Of a stretch of DNA of 64,000 nucleotides, positions 53,356 through 61,191 are shown in pieces; position 1 is the first letter of the stretch; every line of letters starts with the position of its first letter. The position numbers and the translations under genes were made by a program. The stretch comes from Verrucomicrobiia bacterium (GTDB taxonomy: Bacteria; Verrucomicrobiota; Verrucomicrobiia; Limisphaerales; JAEYXS01): positions 62,001 through 126,000 of the forward strand of contig DASWYF010000049.1 in the NCBI GenBank assembly GCA_036405135.1, given 5' to 3'. The notes below the pieces were generated by a model that saw only the letters and a program-made list of their open reading frames with translations, was not told the origin of the DNA and searched no databases.

Positions 53356-55497
53356 TTAGAACTTCGCCGTCAGGCTAACGCGTAGCATTCGCGGCTCCGA
53401 GGGATGGAGGTGGACGTCATTGTAACCGCCGTTCAACGTCGGGTCCGGGTTGATCGGTTCACCGGCCAAGCGGGACTCGTAGTAATATTCGATATCGCTG
53501 TCGCGACGGTCGAGGATGTTGAACACCTCCACCTGCACCGTCCAGTTCTTGCGAAACTCATAACCGATGTAGCCGTTCAGCATGAACGTGGTGGATGAAC
53601 GCGCAGAGTTATCTTCGACCAATGCGCGTGGTCCGAAGTAACGCGCACGCAAACCACCGAAGAAACCGTCCAGGTCATGTACCGTGATACCGGCGGCAAC
53701 CACAGAGGCCACTGAACCCGGGATGTGATTGCCCGCCGGATCGTCATTACGGAAGCGTGCATGGGAGAGCGAGACATCCGCATCAAACGTCAGCCAATCG
53801 GTGGGCGTGTAATAGTTCGCGAACTCCACACCGTAACGGCGGCTGGGACGGCTGGCTTCAGTCGCACCAGCATCGCCTACGAAGAGAAGTTCCGAGTCCA
53901 CATTCAGCCACCAGAGCGAGACGCTGCTGTGCAGCTTGGGAACGATCTCCGTGCGGATGCCGATCTCTGCACCCACTGTGGTCACCAGCGGTTCTGCCGG
54001 TTGGATGGGATTGCCGCCGGCATCCACGGGCAAGCCCGTGACCGGGTCCACGTTGGTCATCACACCACGACCGTCATTGCTGTGGAAACCCATGCCGATG
54101 TTGCCGTAGAACTCCGTCTTGGACCAAGGCCCGAGCACGAAGCCCGCTTTGGGACTCGTAGTGAAGTCCGATCGTTGACCGGAGTTCGCCGCCTGATTGC
54201 TCTCCACATCCCAGCGATAGAAATCGCCGCGCAAACCGACGGTCGTGCGGAACTTCTCCGCCCATTGGATACGATTCTCGAAGAACGTGCCGACACTCGC
54301 CTGCCACACTTCATCTTGTCGCACGATACCCGTGGTATCACGCGCTACGCTGCTATAGAGACCGTTTTCAATGACATTACTGCGGATTTGTGCGCCAAGT
54401 GTATTACGCGATTCAAAACCGACCATGGTGCCATCCCATTGACGGCTCGCCACCAGACCGTTCACCCAACGGCGATCTGCCTGTTGGAACTGGTCCGGCG
54501 TGGTATCCGTAGGATCGTTCAGGAAGTAGGTGAAGTTCGAGAACAGGTCGAGGTCATAGTAATAACTGTAGACCATCGCCTTGCCGATGCCGTTGGCATA
54601 TTCCTGCTCCCAATTCAGCATCGCACCGATACGGCGGGATTCACCACCTGTGCTAGGGTCCAGAGAACCGAAGCGATCTACCGCCCCGGACTCCACCGCG
54701 CGCTTGGCCAATTGATCCGTCGCATCCCAATAGCCCTGGTAAGCCATCAGCGTGAGGCCCCAGCGTGTATTGTCTTCACCTTGGGTGTAGCGCACCAGTG
54801 CGTTGCCCTTCTTGAAGTTGTCGCCGCTGTCCCATGGACCATCGTAGTGAGAGAGATCGATGGCATAGAGCAAGGTGCCCTCACCCAGCTTGGGCGAAGA
54901 GGCCCAAAGGCCGCGACCATAGTTGAAGCTGCCGCCTTCGAGCTTGAGCAACGATTGCGGCAATTCATCCGCATAACGGATGTTCGCACTACCGGCGGAA
55001 GAAAAATCTCCTGCTTCGGCGTGATACGGGCCTTTCCGGAAGTCGATGCCTTCCACCAACTCAGGGATGAGCCAGTTCAGATCGGTATAACCTTGCCCAT
55101 GGCCGTGCGTGGGCAGATTGATCGGCATGCCCTCGAAACTCACGCCGAAGTCCGTGCCGTGATCGAGGTTGAAGCCGCGCAGGAAGAACTGGTTCGCCTT
55201 ACCACCACCGCTGTGTTGCGTGATGATGAGGCCGGGAACCGTTTCCAGGATTTCACCCGTGCGAAGCAAAGGTCGCAGCGAGAGCTGCGGCTGGCCCACT
55301 GTGCCTTCGGAAGCGGAAGACGCCTGCTCCAGCAGACTCGTGTCACGACCGATGATGAGCACTTCTTTCAACTGCACGGGTTGATTGGTGGAGGTGTTTT
55401 GCGCCTGCGCACTGCTCATGATGGAACAGGCCAGCGCAAAAGCGGCAGCATTGAAACAACGCCGCCTAGATGGATTGCGGTTAACTTTTAAGGACAT
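53356..55497 (-). CDS. TonB-dependent outer membrane receptor
   Basis: 713 residues. A signal peptide (FNAAAFALACSIMSSAQA) is followed by a TonB-box region and plug domain (about 68-170: LLRTGEILETVPGLIITQHSGG, NQFFLRGFNLDHGTDFGVSFEGMP, ELVEGIDFRKGPYHAEAGDFSSAGSANI). The rest is a beta-barrel that ends MLRVSLTAKF, the aromatic C-terminus needed for barrel insertion. The GKANQFFLRGFNLDHGTDF plug pattern is shared by a receptor group often tied to metals or small organic ligands. It is preceded by a His-rich periplasmic protein gene 206 bases upstream on the same strand. Confidence 0.93.
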   Translation of the reverse strand: MSLKVNRNPSRRRCFNAAAFALACSIMSSAQAQNTSTNQPVQLKEVLIIGRDTSLLEQASSASEGTVGQPQLSLRPLLRTGEILETVPGLIITQHSGGGKANQFFLRGFNLDHGTDFGVSFEGMPINLPTHGHGQGYTDLNWLIPELVEGIDFRKGPYHAEAGDFSSAGSANIRYADELPQSLLKLEGGSFNYGRGLWASSPKLGEGTLLYAIDLSHYDGPWDSGDNFKKGNALVRYTQGEDNTRWGLTLMAYQGYWDATDQLAKRAVESGAVDRFGSLDPSTGGESRRIGAMLNWEQEYANGIGKAMVYSYYYDLDLFSNFTYFLNDPTDTTPDQFQQADRRWVNGLVASRQWDGTMVGFESRNTLGAQIRSNVIENGLYSSVARDTTGIVRQDEVWQASVGTFFENRIQWAEKFRTTVGLRGDFYRWDVESNQAANSGQRSDFTTSPKAGFVLGPWSKTEFYGNIGMGFHSNDGRGVMTNVDPVTGLPVDAGGNPIQPAEPLVTTVGAEIGIRTEIVPKLHSSVSLWWLNVDSELLFVGDAGATEASRPSRRYGVEFANYYTPTDWLTFDADVSLSHARFRNDDPAGNHIPGSVASVVAAGITVHDLDGFFGGLRARYFGPRALVEDNSARSSTTFMLNGYIGYEFRKNWTVQVEVFNILDRRDSDIEYYYESRLAGEPINPDPTLNGGYNDVHLHPSEPRMLRVSLTAKF

Positions 55498-55702
55498 GGT
55501 AATTGTATGTTTTGGGTTACGAGCATTTGCCCACAGCCAAAGTCAGCAATTTCTAATGGCTTGGGATGCCCTCCACGCATCGCGCCAAGACAGCACAATG
55601 CAGAAGCTCACGGGCAAGGAATACCGGTGGAAGAAGGGAGCCAGCGGAAGGCTCTCAAATATCGGGACAAAAGCGCGAACTGCACCGACGCTTGAAAACC
55701 AG

Positions 55703-56233
55703 CTAGCTCACGCAGGCAGGCGGGCCGCGATCCGGCGTCTGAGCATTCCAGATGGAAGCCAGCAACAGTTCATCAGGAGAAAGTATTTGATAACTGCCCT
55801 TGGGAACAAAATGTGGTATTACTGGAATATCAACATGCTGGTCCAGCAAACCGCTTGCCAGCAATTGCGCCAGGCTGTGATGTTCGTGGCCTTCAGCTGA
55901 GGGATTGGAGTTCTTTTCAGGGCTGCCCAGCAGATCAGCCATCGCTCCCACCAGCTTTACGATTGGAGCCGTAGGCAGTTTAAAGGGGCGATGATTGCGC
56001 GTGAAGACAGGTTTTGCTTTCTTCTCCACCTGTGACAGGGAATCCACTTGCGCCAACGCCGCAGCGGAATCAAAAGTGTAGTGTTTGGAACCCACATCAT
56101 GCGAATGCGTGTGCCACTCGCCATGCCCACCGTGCTCGATGAGTTGATGCAAAAATGGACTCAGACCCACTGCGCCTGCCAATGCCAAACACAGAATCAG
56201 GTAACCAGCAATCCATGATCGCATTGGCCTCAT
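55703..56233 (-). CDS. histidine-rich exported protein, probable metal-handling partner of the TonB receptor
   Basis: 176 residues with an N-terminal signal anchor (WIAGYLILCLALAGAVGLSPF). The next stretch is rich in His (HQLIEHGGHGEWHTHSHDVGSKHY, about 29-52, written in two parts here), and another cluster GHEHHSLAQL lies at about 119-128. The end TPDRGPP resembles the RGPP tail of small DUF2946-type metal-linked proteins. No catalytic domain is seen. It likely binds copper, zinc, nickel or cobalt in the periplasm and delivers it through the receptor encoded next. That is inference from composition and context. Confidence 0.72.
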   Translation of the reverse strand: MRPMRSWIAGYLILCLALAGAVGLSPFLHQLIEHGGHGEWHTHSHDVGSKHYTFDSAAALAQVDSLSQVEKKAKPVFTRNHRPFKLPTAPIVKLVGAMADLLGSPEKNSNPSAEGHEHHSLAQLLASGLLDQHVDIPVIPHFVPKGSYQILSPDELLLASIWNAQTPDRGPPACVS

Positions 56234-56236
56234 TCC

Positions 56237-56479
56237 CTATAAAGTTGTAGGATTTACAGGTGTCGGCAAGTTATAGCGAGCAAAGTCTTTGAAATCTGCC
56301 TGTCCCAGCTGCTTCAGGTTCGTGCCGTAGGCAGCGGGGGGATTGGATGGAATCCACGTTTGAAGAGGTGACAGGCAATGCGTCAGGCGATGATGCTTGA
56401 TGCTATGAATGGAGCGATTCCTTGAGTCACTGTGTGAAACACGGTAAATATGCTGGAATCTGTGGGTTTCACCCGCCAT
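56237..56479 (-). pseudogene. possible gene remnant or small protein upstream of the His-rich gene
   Basis: 80 residues in frame, ending 3 bases before the His-rich gene start. The last 42 residues (LQTWIPSNPPAAYGTNLKQL and QADFKDFARYNLPTPVNP) read like real protein, while the first 38 look random. It could be the end of a decayed larger gene or a small translated leader. No family is recognised. Confidence 0.3.
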
Positions 56480-56512
56480 CCGTTGGTCTGGGGCACTTGC
56501 AGGGGAGAGGTT

Positions 56513-57568
56513 CTATGCCTGCCACTTGCCCAAGTTCTCCCGCACAAATTCATCGTCGTTCAACTGCGGATAAGCTGCGTAAACCCGATCGATCTCTTTC
56601 TGCTGCCCATGGCTGAGTGATTCGTGAGGATCCAGACACCAAATTCCTTCCAGCAAACCTTGCCGGCGTAATACTTCATGGATACCAGCGATGCATCCAT
56701 GATAACCGTTTGCCGCATCGAAGAAGGCGGCGTTGGAATCGGTGACCTGTTGTGCGAGCGTGAGGATGTCTTGGTCCACCGGCTGGTTCTTCAATGTCAA
56801 CATGTGGCATTGATTTAGCAGTTCTGCTGCCTTCTGCGTCCACACCGCCCAATGCCCGAGCAGGCCACCGACAATCCGGCGAGTGCGCCACTCTCCATCC
56901 ACCTGGAAGCGGAACGGCGTGAGCAGATCAATGACGATGTTATCATCATTGCCCGTGTAGAGAGCGATGTCCTCGCGGCCTGATTCCAAAATCGCCCGCA
57001 CGACATCAAGTGTCTGGTAGCGATTAAACGGCGCCATCTTGATAGCCACGACATTTTCTATCTCCGCAAAGCGTCGCCAGAAAGAATAGGGCAGGGCACG
57101 ACCACCGACAGATGGTTGCAGGTAAAAACCGATGACCGGGATCACCTCCGCCACCGCGCGACAATGTGCGATGAGTTCGTCATCCGTCGCGCTCTTTAAC
57201 GCCGCCAGACTGAGCAAGCCCGCGTGGTAACCAGCCTCCGCCGCAAAATGCGCTTCCCCCGTCGCCTGTGCCGTTGGTCCACAGATGCCGCAAACTCGTA
57301 CCAAAGGCTCGCCACGCGTGACATCGGCCCGTGAAAATTCTTCGCTGGCGAGCTTTAGCAGCGGCTGAAACAATCCTATGTGCGGATCACGAATGGTGAA
57401 TTGCGTCGTATGGACACCCACCGCCACTCCACCCGCACTTGCGGCAAAATAATATCGCAGCAACGCCCGCTGACGCCGTTCATCCCACTTGCGATTTGCA
57501 TTCAGGGCGAGAGGCAGGGCAGGGATGACGAGGCCGCGCTGAAGAGCGGAACGTATGGCGGGGTTCAT
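56513..57568 (-). CDS. dihydrodipicolinate synthase (DapA)-family aldolase
   Basis: 351 residues. The TIM-barrel starts LVIPALPLALNANRKWDERRQ. The family lysine that forms the Schiff base is in VVAIKMAPFNRYQT, and the tyrosine is in VIGFYLQPSVGG. It is longer than DapA (about 290), with an extra C-terminal helix region, as in the DHDPS-like sugar-acid aldolases seen in verrucomicrobia. It is cytoplasmic. It follows the epimerase-like gene by only 3 bases, so the two are an operon; a sugar-acid substrate is likelier than lysine biosynthesis. Confidence 0.85.
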   Translation of the reverse strand: MNPAIRSALQRGLVIPALPLALNANRKWDERRQRALLRYYFAASAGGVAVGVHTTQFTIRDPHIGLFQPLLKLASEEFSRADVTRGEPLVRVCGICGPTAQATGEAHFAAEAGYHAGLLSLAALKSATDDELIAHCRAVAEVIPVIGFYLQPSVGGRALPYSFWRRFAEIENVVAIKMAPFNRYQTLDVVRAILESGREDIALYTGNDDNIVIDLLTPFRFQVDGEWRTRRIVGGLLGHWAVWTQKAAELLNQCHMLTLKNQPVDQDILTLAQQVTDSNAAFFDAANGYHGCIAGIHEVLRRQGLLEGIWCLDPHESLSHGQQKEIDRVYAAYPQLNDDEFVRENLGKWQA

Positions 57569-57571
57569 GAT

Positions 57572-58609
57572 TTAAAACTTCCCATCACGCGATTCGAAGT
57601 GGGTCGGCTTGTTCAGCGTGGCTCCGCCTTTTTTCACCCAGTGTGCGATCCATTTCATCAGCAGCGGGACACGCACGCGCTCCGGGCCATAACGCCGAAG
57701 AGTAGTCGAAGCATCATTAAGCAAGGCCGAGCTTTGCTCACCCCCGCTGAACGTCACGGGCTTTTCAAAAAGACGTCCGAATTCCCATGCCACTTCACGG
57801 ATGCGCAATTTGTCCGCACCTGTAAGGTTGATGATGCTAGGAGGGCTTTTCGCATCCGCCAAGGCGGCCAGAGTGACGGCATTCGCATCCGCCTGCCAGA
57901 TGGTGTTGAACCATCCCATGCGCAGATCCACCGGCTGCTCTGCCCAAACTTTCTGGGCTATGTCCGTCAGCACACCGTAGCGCAGCTCGCATGCGTAATT
58001 CAGCCGGATCAGCGCGGTCTTGGTTTCATTCACCCGGCTGAAATGCTCGAACATGCGCTCGCGCCCCAGGCAGCTCATGGCATACTCCCCCACGGGATTG
58101 GGCGTATCCGTCTCCACTGAGCCTTTGCTCGTAGCCGACACCAACCCATATACGTTTCCCGTGGAAAGCGCCACGATGCGACTGTGGCGAAAGCGTTGTG
58201 CCGCTTGAGCGGGCAGCCAGGTGTTCACCGCCCAGGTCTGAGCCTCCTGTCCGGTGGAGCCAAACTTCATTCCGGCGAGATAAATGATGTTTGGCGCAGC
58301 AGGTAGCGAGGTGAGAAACTGGCCATCGAGCAGATCGCCGGAAATGGTTTCGATACCCCGTTCATTCAACCACTGCAATGCCCCTGTTGAAGAAAAGCGT
58401 GATACGCCGATGATGCGGCGCGGCGTGCCTGCAATGTCAGCAGCCCGTTTGGCCATGAGTGCGAGTGTCAACCCCATCTTGCCCGCCACCCCCAGAAGCA
58501 GGATGTCTCCCGGGATGCGCTTGAATGTCTCGATGACGGCGGATGACGGCTCGCTCAGCAGATCATCTAGCTGGGCTTCGGAGGTGATGAATTCTGGCAG
58601 AGGGATCAT
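57572..58609 (-). CDS. NAD(P)-dependent epimerase/dehydratase
   Basis: 345 residues from ATG 58609; a GTG at 58627 overlapping the upstream stop as GTGA is a close alternative. The Rossmann nucleotide loop is GDILLLGVAGKMGLTLALMAK, with IIGVSRFSSTGAL after strand two, NIIYLAGMKFG, then VALSTGNVYGLV with the catalytic Ser/Thr region. The Tyr-xxx-Lys of short-chain reductases is replaced by EYAMSCLGRE, so the Lys is not visible. Members of this family dehydrate or epimerise sugars. It lies in an operon with the DapA-like gene. Confidence 0.82.
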   Translation of the reverse strand: MIPLPEFITSEAQLDDLLSEPSSAVIETFKRIPGDILLLGVAGKMGLTLALMAKRAADIAGTPRRIIGVSRFSSTGALQWLNERGIETISGDLLDGQFLTSLPAAPNIIYLAGMKFGSTGQEAQTWAVNTWLPAQAAQRFRHSRIVALSTGNVYGLVSATSKGSVETDTPNPVGEYAMSCLGRERMFEHFSRVNETKTALIRLNYACELRYGVLTDIAQKVWAEQPVDLRMGWFNTIWQADANAVTLAALADAKSPPSIINLTGADKLRIREVAWEFGRLFEKPVTFSGGEQSSALLNDASTTLRRYGPERVRVPLLMKWIAHWVKKGGATLNKPTHFESRDGKF

Positions 58610-58623
58610 GACCGTTTTTGAGT

Positions 58624-59265
58624 TCACCCCTTCATCACACCACCTTCAGCAGAGCTGTTGGTGAAATTGACCCATGCAAAATAACCAAACAGGAAAGCCA
58701 TATATATGCGTTGATTTTTCAGGGCATATGCGGCCACAAGCACCGCCACGAGGCCGCTGACAAAACAGGCTGTCTGCAACCGTTTCGGTCCGAGCAATTC
58801 CCGGAATATCTGCCCCCCATCCAATGGAAGCACGGGCAAAAGGTTCATCAATGTCCAGCCGATGTTAACGAACAGGGACATCTCGATGATGGTATAGAAG
58901 CCTTCATATTCGGTTTTTACGAACAGGTTGGCCAAGATGGTGATCCCGGCGAGCAAAAAACCGGCCAGTGGTCCTGCGGCGCTCACCCATATGCTCTGCC
59001 CCCGGCTGAATTGGGCATGAGGTATGATGGTCACGCCACCAAAACCATGAAGAACGATAGATGAGTGATAGCCACATTGGCGGGCGGCGAGAGCGTGTCC
59101 CAGTTCGTGGATCAAAATGCCAAAGAAGACGACAGGAACCCGCAGTGCCACATTGATCCATTCACTTCGTGTCTCGGACCAAAGCCCCCCGCTTACGAAC
59201 ACGGCCATGATCCAGAAGAACCATTGGACCCCGACCGGAAACCCCATCATGTTAAACTGAAACAT
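58624..59265 (-). CDS. site-2 protease family (M50) membrane metalloprotease
   Basis: 213 residues. The zinc motif is VFFGILIHELGHALAARQC (H53, E54, H57) in a membrane helix, and the third ligand Asp is in NLLPVLPLDGGQI. Further hydrophobic helices are WFFWIMAVFVSGGLW, GPLAGFLLAGITILANLFV and TACFVSGLVAVLVAAYAL. This is the small M50 type without PDZ. It cleaves transmembrane substrates or signal remnants in the inner membrane. It is the first gene of a three-gene unit with the epimerase and DapA-like genes; the functional link is unclear. Confidence 0.85.
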   Translation of the reverse strand: MFQFNMMGFPVGVQWFFWIMAVFVSGGLWSETRSEWINVALRVPVVFFGILIHELGHALAARQCGYHSSIVLHGFGGVTIIPHAQFSRGQSIWVSAAGPLAGFLLAGITILANLFVKTEYEGFYTIIEMSLFVNIGWTLMNLLPVLPLDGGQIFRELLGPKRLQTACFVSGLVAVLVAAYALKNQRIYMAFLFGYFAWVNFTNSSAEGGVMKG

Positions 59266-59335
59266 GGGCAGAGACGTAACAGCTTTTCAGCCGCCTGCCA
59301 ATGACTACGGGTGGAATTCTGCTCGTTCCTTGAGG

Positions 59336-59620
59336 CTACAGGATTTGGACTAAGGCAGGGCAAGCTAATACCGGAGGAATCAATGCCAGCAGCCGTCCCC
59401 CATTCCGGGTGGCCAGATAGTATATAACCCCGCAAAAAAGGAAAAACAGAATGACTAGGGTAAACCCCAAGATCAGGCGCGGGGTGCGCCGATACAAATT
59501 GATATTGCACGCTGCGCACCGGGTTGAACCCGATCGCAACGTCCTCCCACATCGACTGCAAGTTCGCGTGACCAAAACCATTCGTGGCTTTTGGGAAGCA
59601 ATCTTTGTTCCTCCCGTCAT
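59336..59620 (-). CDS. small zinc-ribbon membrane protein
   Basis: 94 residues if started at ATG 59620; ATG 59581 is another choice, and no start has a good ribosome site. The N-terminal zinc ribbon is CSRCGRTLRSGSTRCAACN (two CxxC). A membrane helix follows (LILGFTLVILFFLFCGVIYYL). Such ribbon-plus-helix proteins are common but of unknown role. A frame continuing upstream would have to begin with TTG and read through a hairpin. Confidence 0.6.
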   Translation of the reverse strand: MTGGTKIASQKPRMVLVTRTCSRCGRTLRSGSTRCAACNINLYRRTPRLILGFTLVILFFLFCGVIYYLATRNGGRLLALIPPVLACPALVQIL

Positions 59621-59635
59621 TTGCCGTATATTAAA

Positions 59636-59670
59636 CAAACCAGGGCAGGTCTGCCTGCCCAAGGTTTGTT
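59636..59670 (-). terminator. hairpin between the pseudoprotease gene and the zinc-ribbon gene
   Basis: GGGCAGG and CCTGCCC (59644-59661 region) form a stem with a TCTG loop, extended outward by ACAAACC/GGTTTGT. It follows the 59702 stop on the minus strand. It lacks a good T-run, so it may be a REP-type hairpin rather than a terminator. Confidence 0.5.
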
Positions 59671-59701
59671 CAGTATTTGTCAAATATTGCGTTGAGGGGA
59701 G

Positions 59702-61171
59702 TCATTTGGCGAGTGTTTTTCCCGCTAGAATATTCCTGTCTCCACGAATTCCGTAGTTGCTCTGGATTCGCGCACTGGCCTGGCTGGCCTGGCTGGCATC
59801 CAGCACCATCTTCTGGATACTGCTGCCCTCCATGAACTCAAGGATATGAAACCCGTCCTTGGGCGTCTGCAGGGCTGCAGCAAGCTCCATCAGATTGCTG
59901 ATCGCCTTTCCGTTCACTTTGTCCAGCACGATAAACCGGTAGTCTTGGTATCCGATGTTTACCGGATCGGGCAATATGGCGGATAGCAACACCAGCCCGG
60001 CGCGCTCCTCGCTTTTGGACTGGTTATCATAGTAAGCCAGGCGGAAAGGAGCGCGTTGTTTCCAATCGCCTCCCCAACGCTTCAAGAACGGCCCGTCCAG
60101 CGGCTGGAATAGCAAACCACCGACCATCAGATACTCAGGTTCTTTATCAAAAACCTCTTTTGGGATCAGGTCCGTGGCGTAATCCGCCTTGGGCAGGGTG
60201 TAATCAACCGTCACTTCTTTGGCATCGCGCCAGACGACTATTTTAATCGTATCCCCTGCCCAGTGGCGACGGCTGCTGAGCGTCTCCAGCATCAGATGCC
60301 CGTATTCCGGGTCCACGTAGTCGCCCTGGATGTCGATATCGAACCCGTCCACTTTCAAAATCAGGTCACGCTCCTTCAATCCGTCCGGTTTCTTCTCATG
60401 ATCGGGAATGTCTATGATCACGACGCCTTTCGGATCTGTTTTCCAGCCGAGGAACTTGTGTGCATCTGGATTCAAGGTTTGCTGCCAGGTGAACGCAAAG
60501 TACCCCATGCCCGTGAACTTGCCTTTTGCACGGGCATCCAGCACGCGTCGGAAAAACTGCACGGGCATGACATTGAATTTACGGCCGTCAGAAGAGGTTG
60601 TGAGGCCCACCAGTTTCCCATTGTTCACCACCGCTTCCGCCCAGCCGAGGCCTTCGATCTCCGAGCTGAAGATGATCTGGGTGGAGGGAACGAAGCTGAC
60701 CTTGCCTTCGCGGACTGTGAACTCGTTGAACTCCGCCTTGCGGCTTTCCAAGTTGCCATTTCGCCAGCGCACTACTTGTACCATGCTGAGATCCTTGAAA
60801 TCTGTGGCGAACTTTGCCGCCTTCAAGCCTGGCCAGAACTCTGCTTCTTCCACGGAGAGCAAAGCTACGTTCGCATGGTAATCTGCCCACTTGAGCTTGG
60901 CGGTCCACCACCGGCCGCGTCCGTTGCGTTGCACGCGGATAAGTGTCACGTCATTGAAGAATTCCGCGGTCGTCAGTATCTCTTTTCCTTCGATCACGAT
61001 GGCGTTCTTGACGTCCGTGGCCGTCTGGCGGGTCCATGGCTGGCCCATGTCATAACGCTGGCGGGTGATCTCCACCGTCACGATGGAATCCTCCCAAGGA
61101 TTGTGTGAGAGCTGGCTTTGTCCCGTGAGCGCGCACAAGAATGTCAGGCAGAGAAACAGAAATTTTTTCAT
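59702..61171 (-). CDS. HtrA-like trypsin-fold protein with all three catalytic residues lost, plus PDZ
   Basis: 489 residues with a signal peptide (FLFLCLTFLCALTGQSQ). The trypsin fold aligns with the next gene upstream, but the triad is gone: the His position reads ILTTAEFF (E70), the Asp position HANVALLSVE (N101), and the Ser position lies in IEGLGWAEAV (W177) instead of GNSGG. A PDZ-like region follows (about 255-330, LKERDLILKVDGFDID), then a second PDZ-like part to the C-terminus. It is exported. It lies 20 bases after the active protease gene, so the two are an operon and probably a complex in which this member binds or regulates. Confidence 0.85.
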   Translation of the reverse strand: MKKFLFLCLTFLCALTGQSQLSHNPWEDSIVTVEITRQRYDMGQPWTRQTATDVKNAIVIEGKEILTTAEFFNDVTLIRVQRNGRGRWWTAKLKWADYHANVALLSVEEAEFWPGLKAAKFATDFKDLSMVQVVRWRNGNLESRKAEFNEFTVREGKVSFVPSTQIIFSSEIEGLGWAEAVVNNGKLVGLTTSSDGRKFNVMPVQFFRRVLDARAKGKFTGMGYFAFTWQQTLNPDAHKFLGWKTDPKGVVIIDIPDHEKKPDGLKERDLILKVDGFDIDIQGDYVDPEYGHLMLETLSSRRHWAGDTIKIVVWRDAKEVTVDYTLPKADYATDLIPKEVFDKEPEYLMVGGLLFQPLDGPFLKRWGGDWKQRAPFRLAYYDNQSKSEERAGLVLLSAILPDPVNIGYQDYRFIVLDKVNGKAISNLMELAAALQTPKDGFHILEFMEGSSIQKMVLDASQASQASARIQSNYGIRGDRNILAGKTLAK

Positions 61172-61191
61172 AACTGGTCAGTCTTGATGGC

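Noticed and set aside
53725-55491. 588-codon open frame on the plus strand opposite the TonB receptor gene
   Set aside because: It is antisense to a clear receptor, rich in Arg/His/Ile as expected from a high-GC shadow frame, and has no family features.
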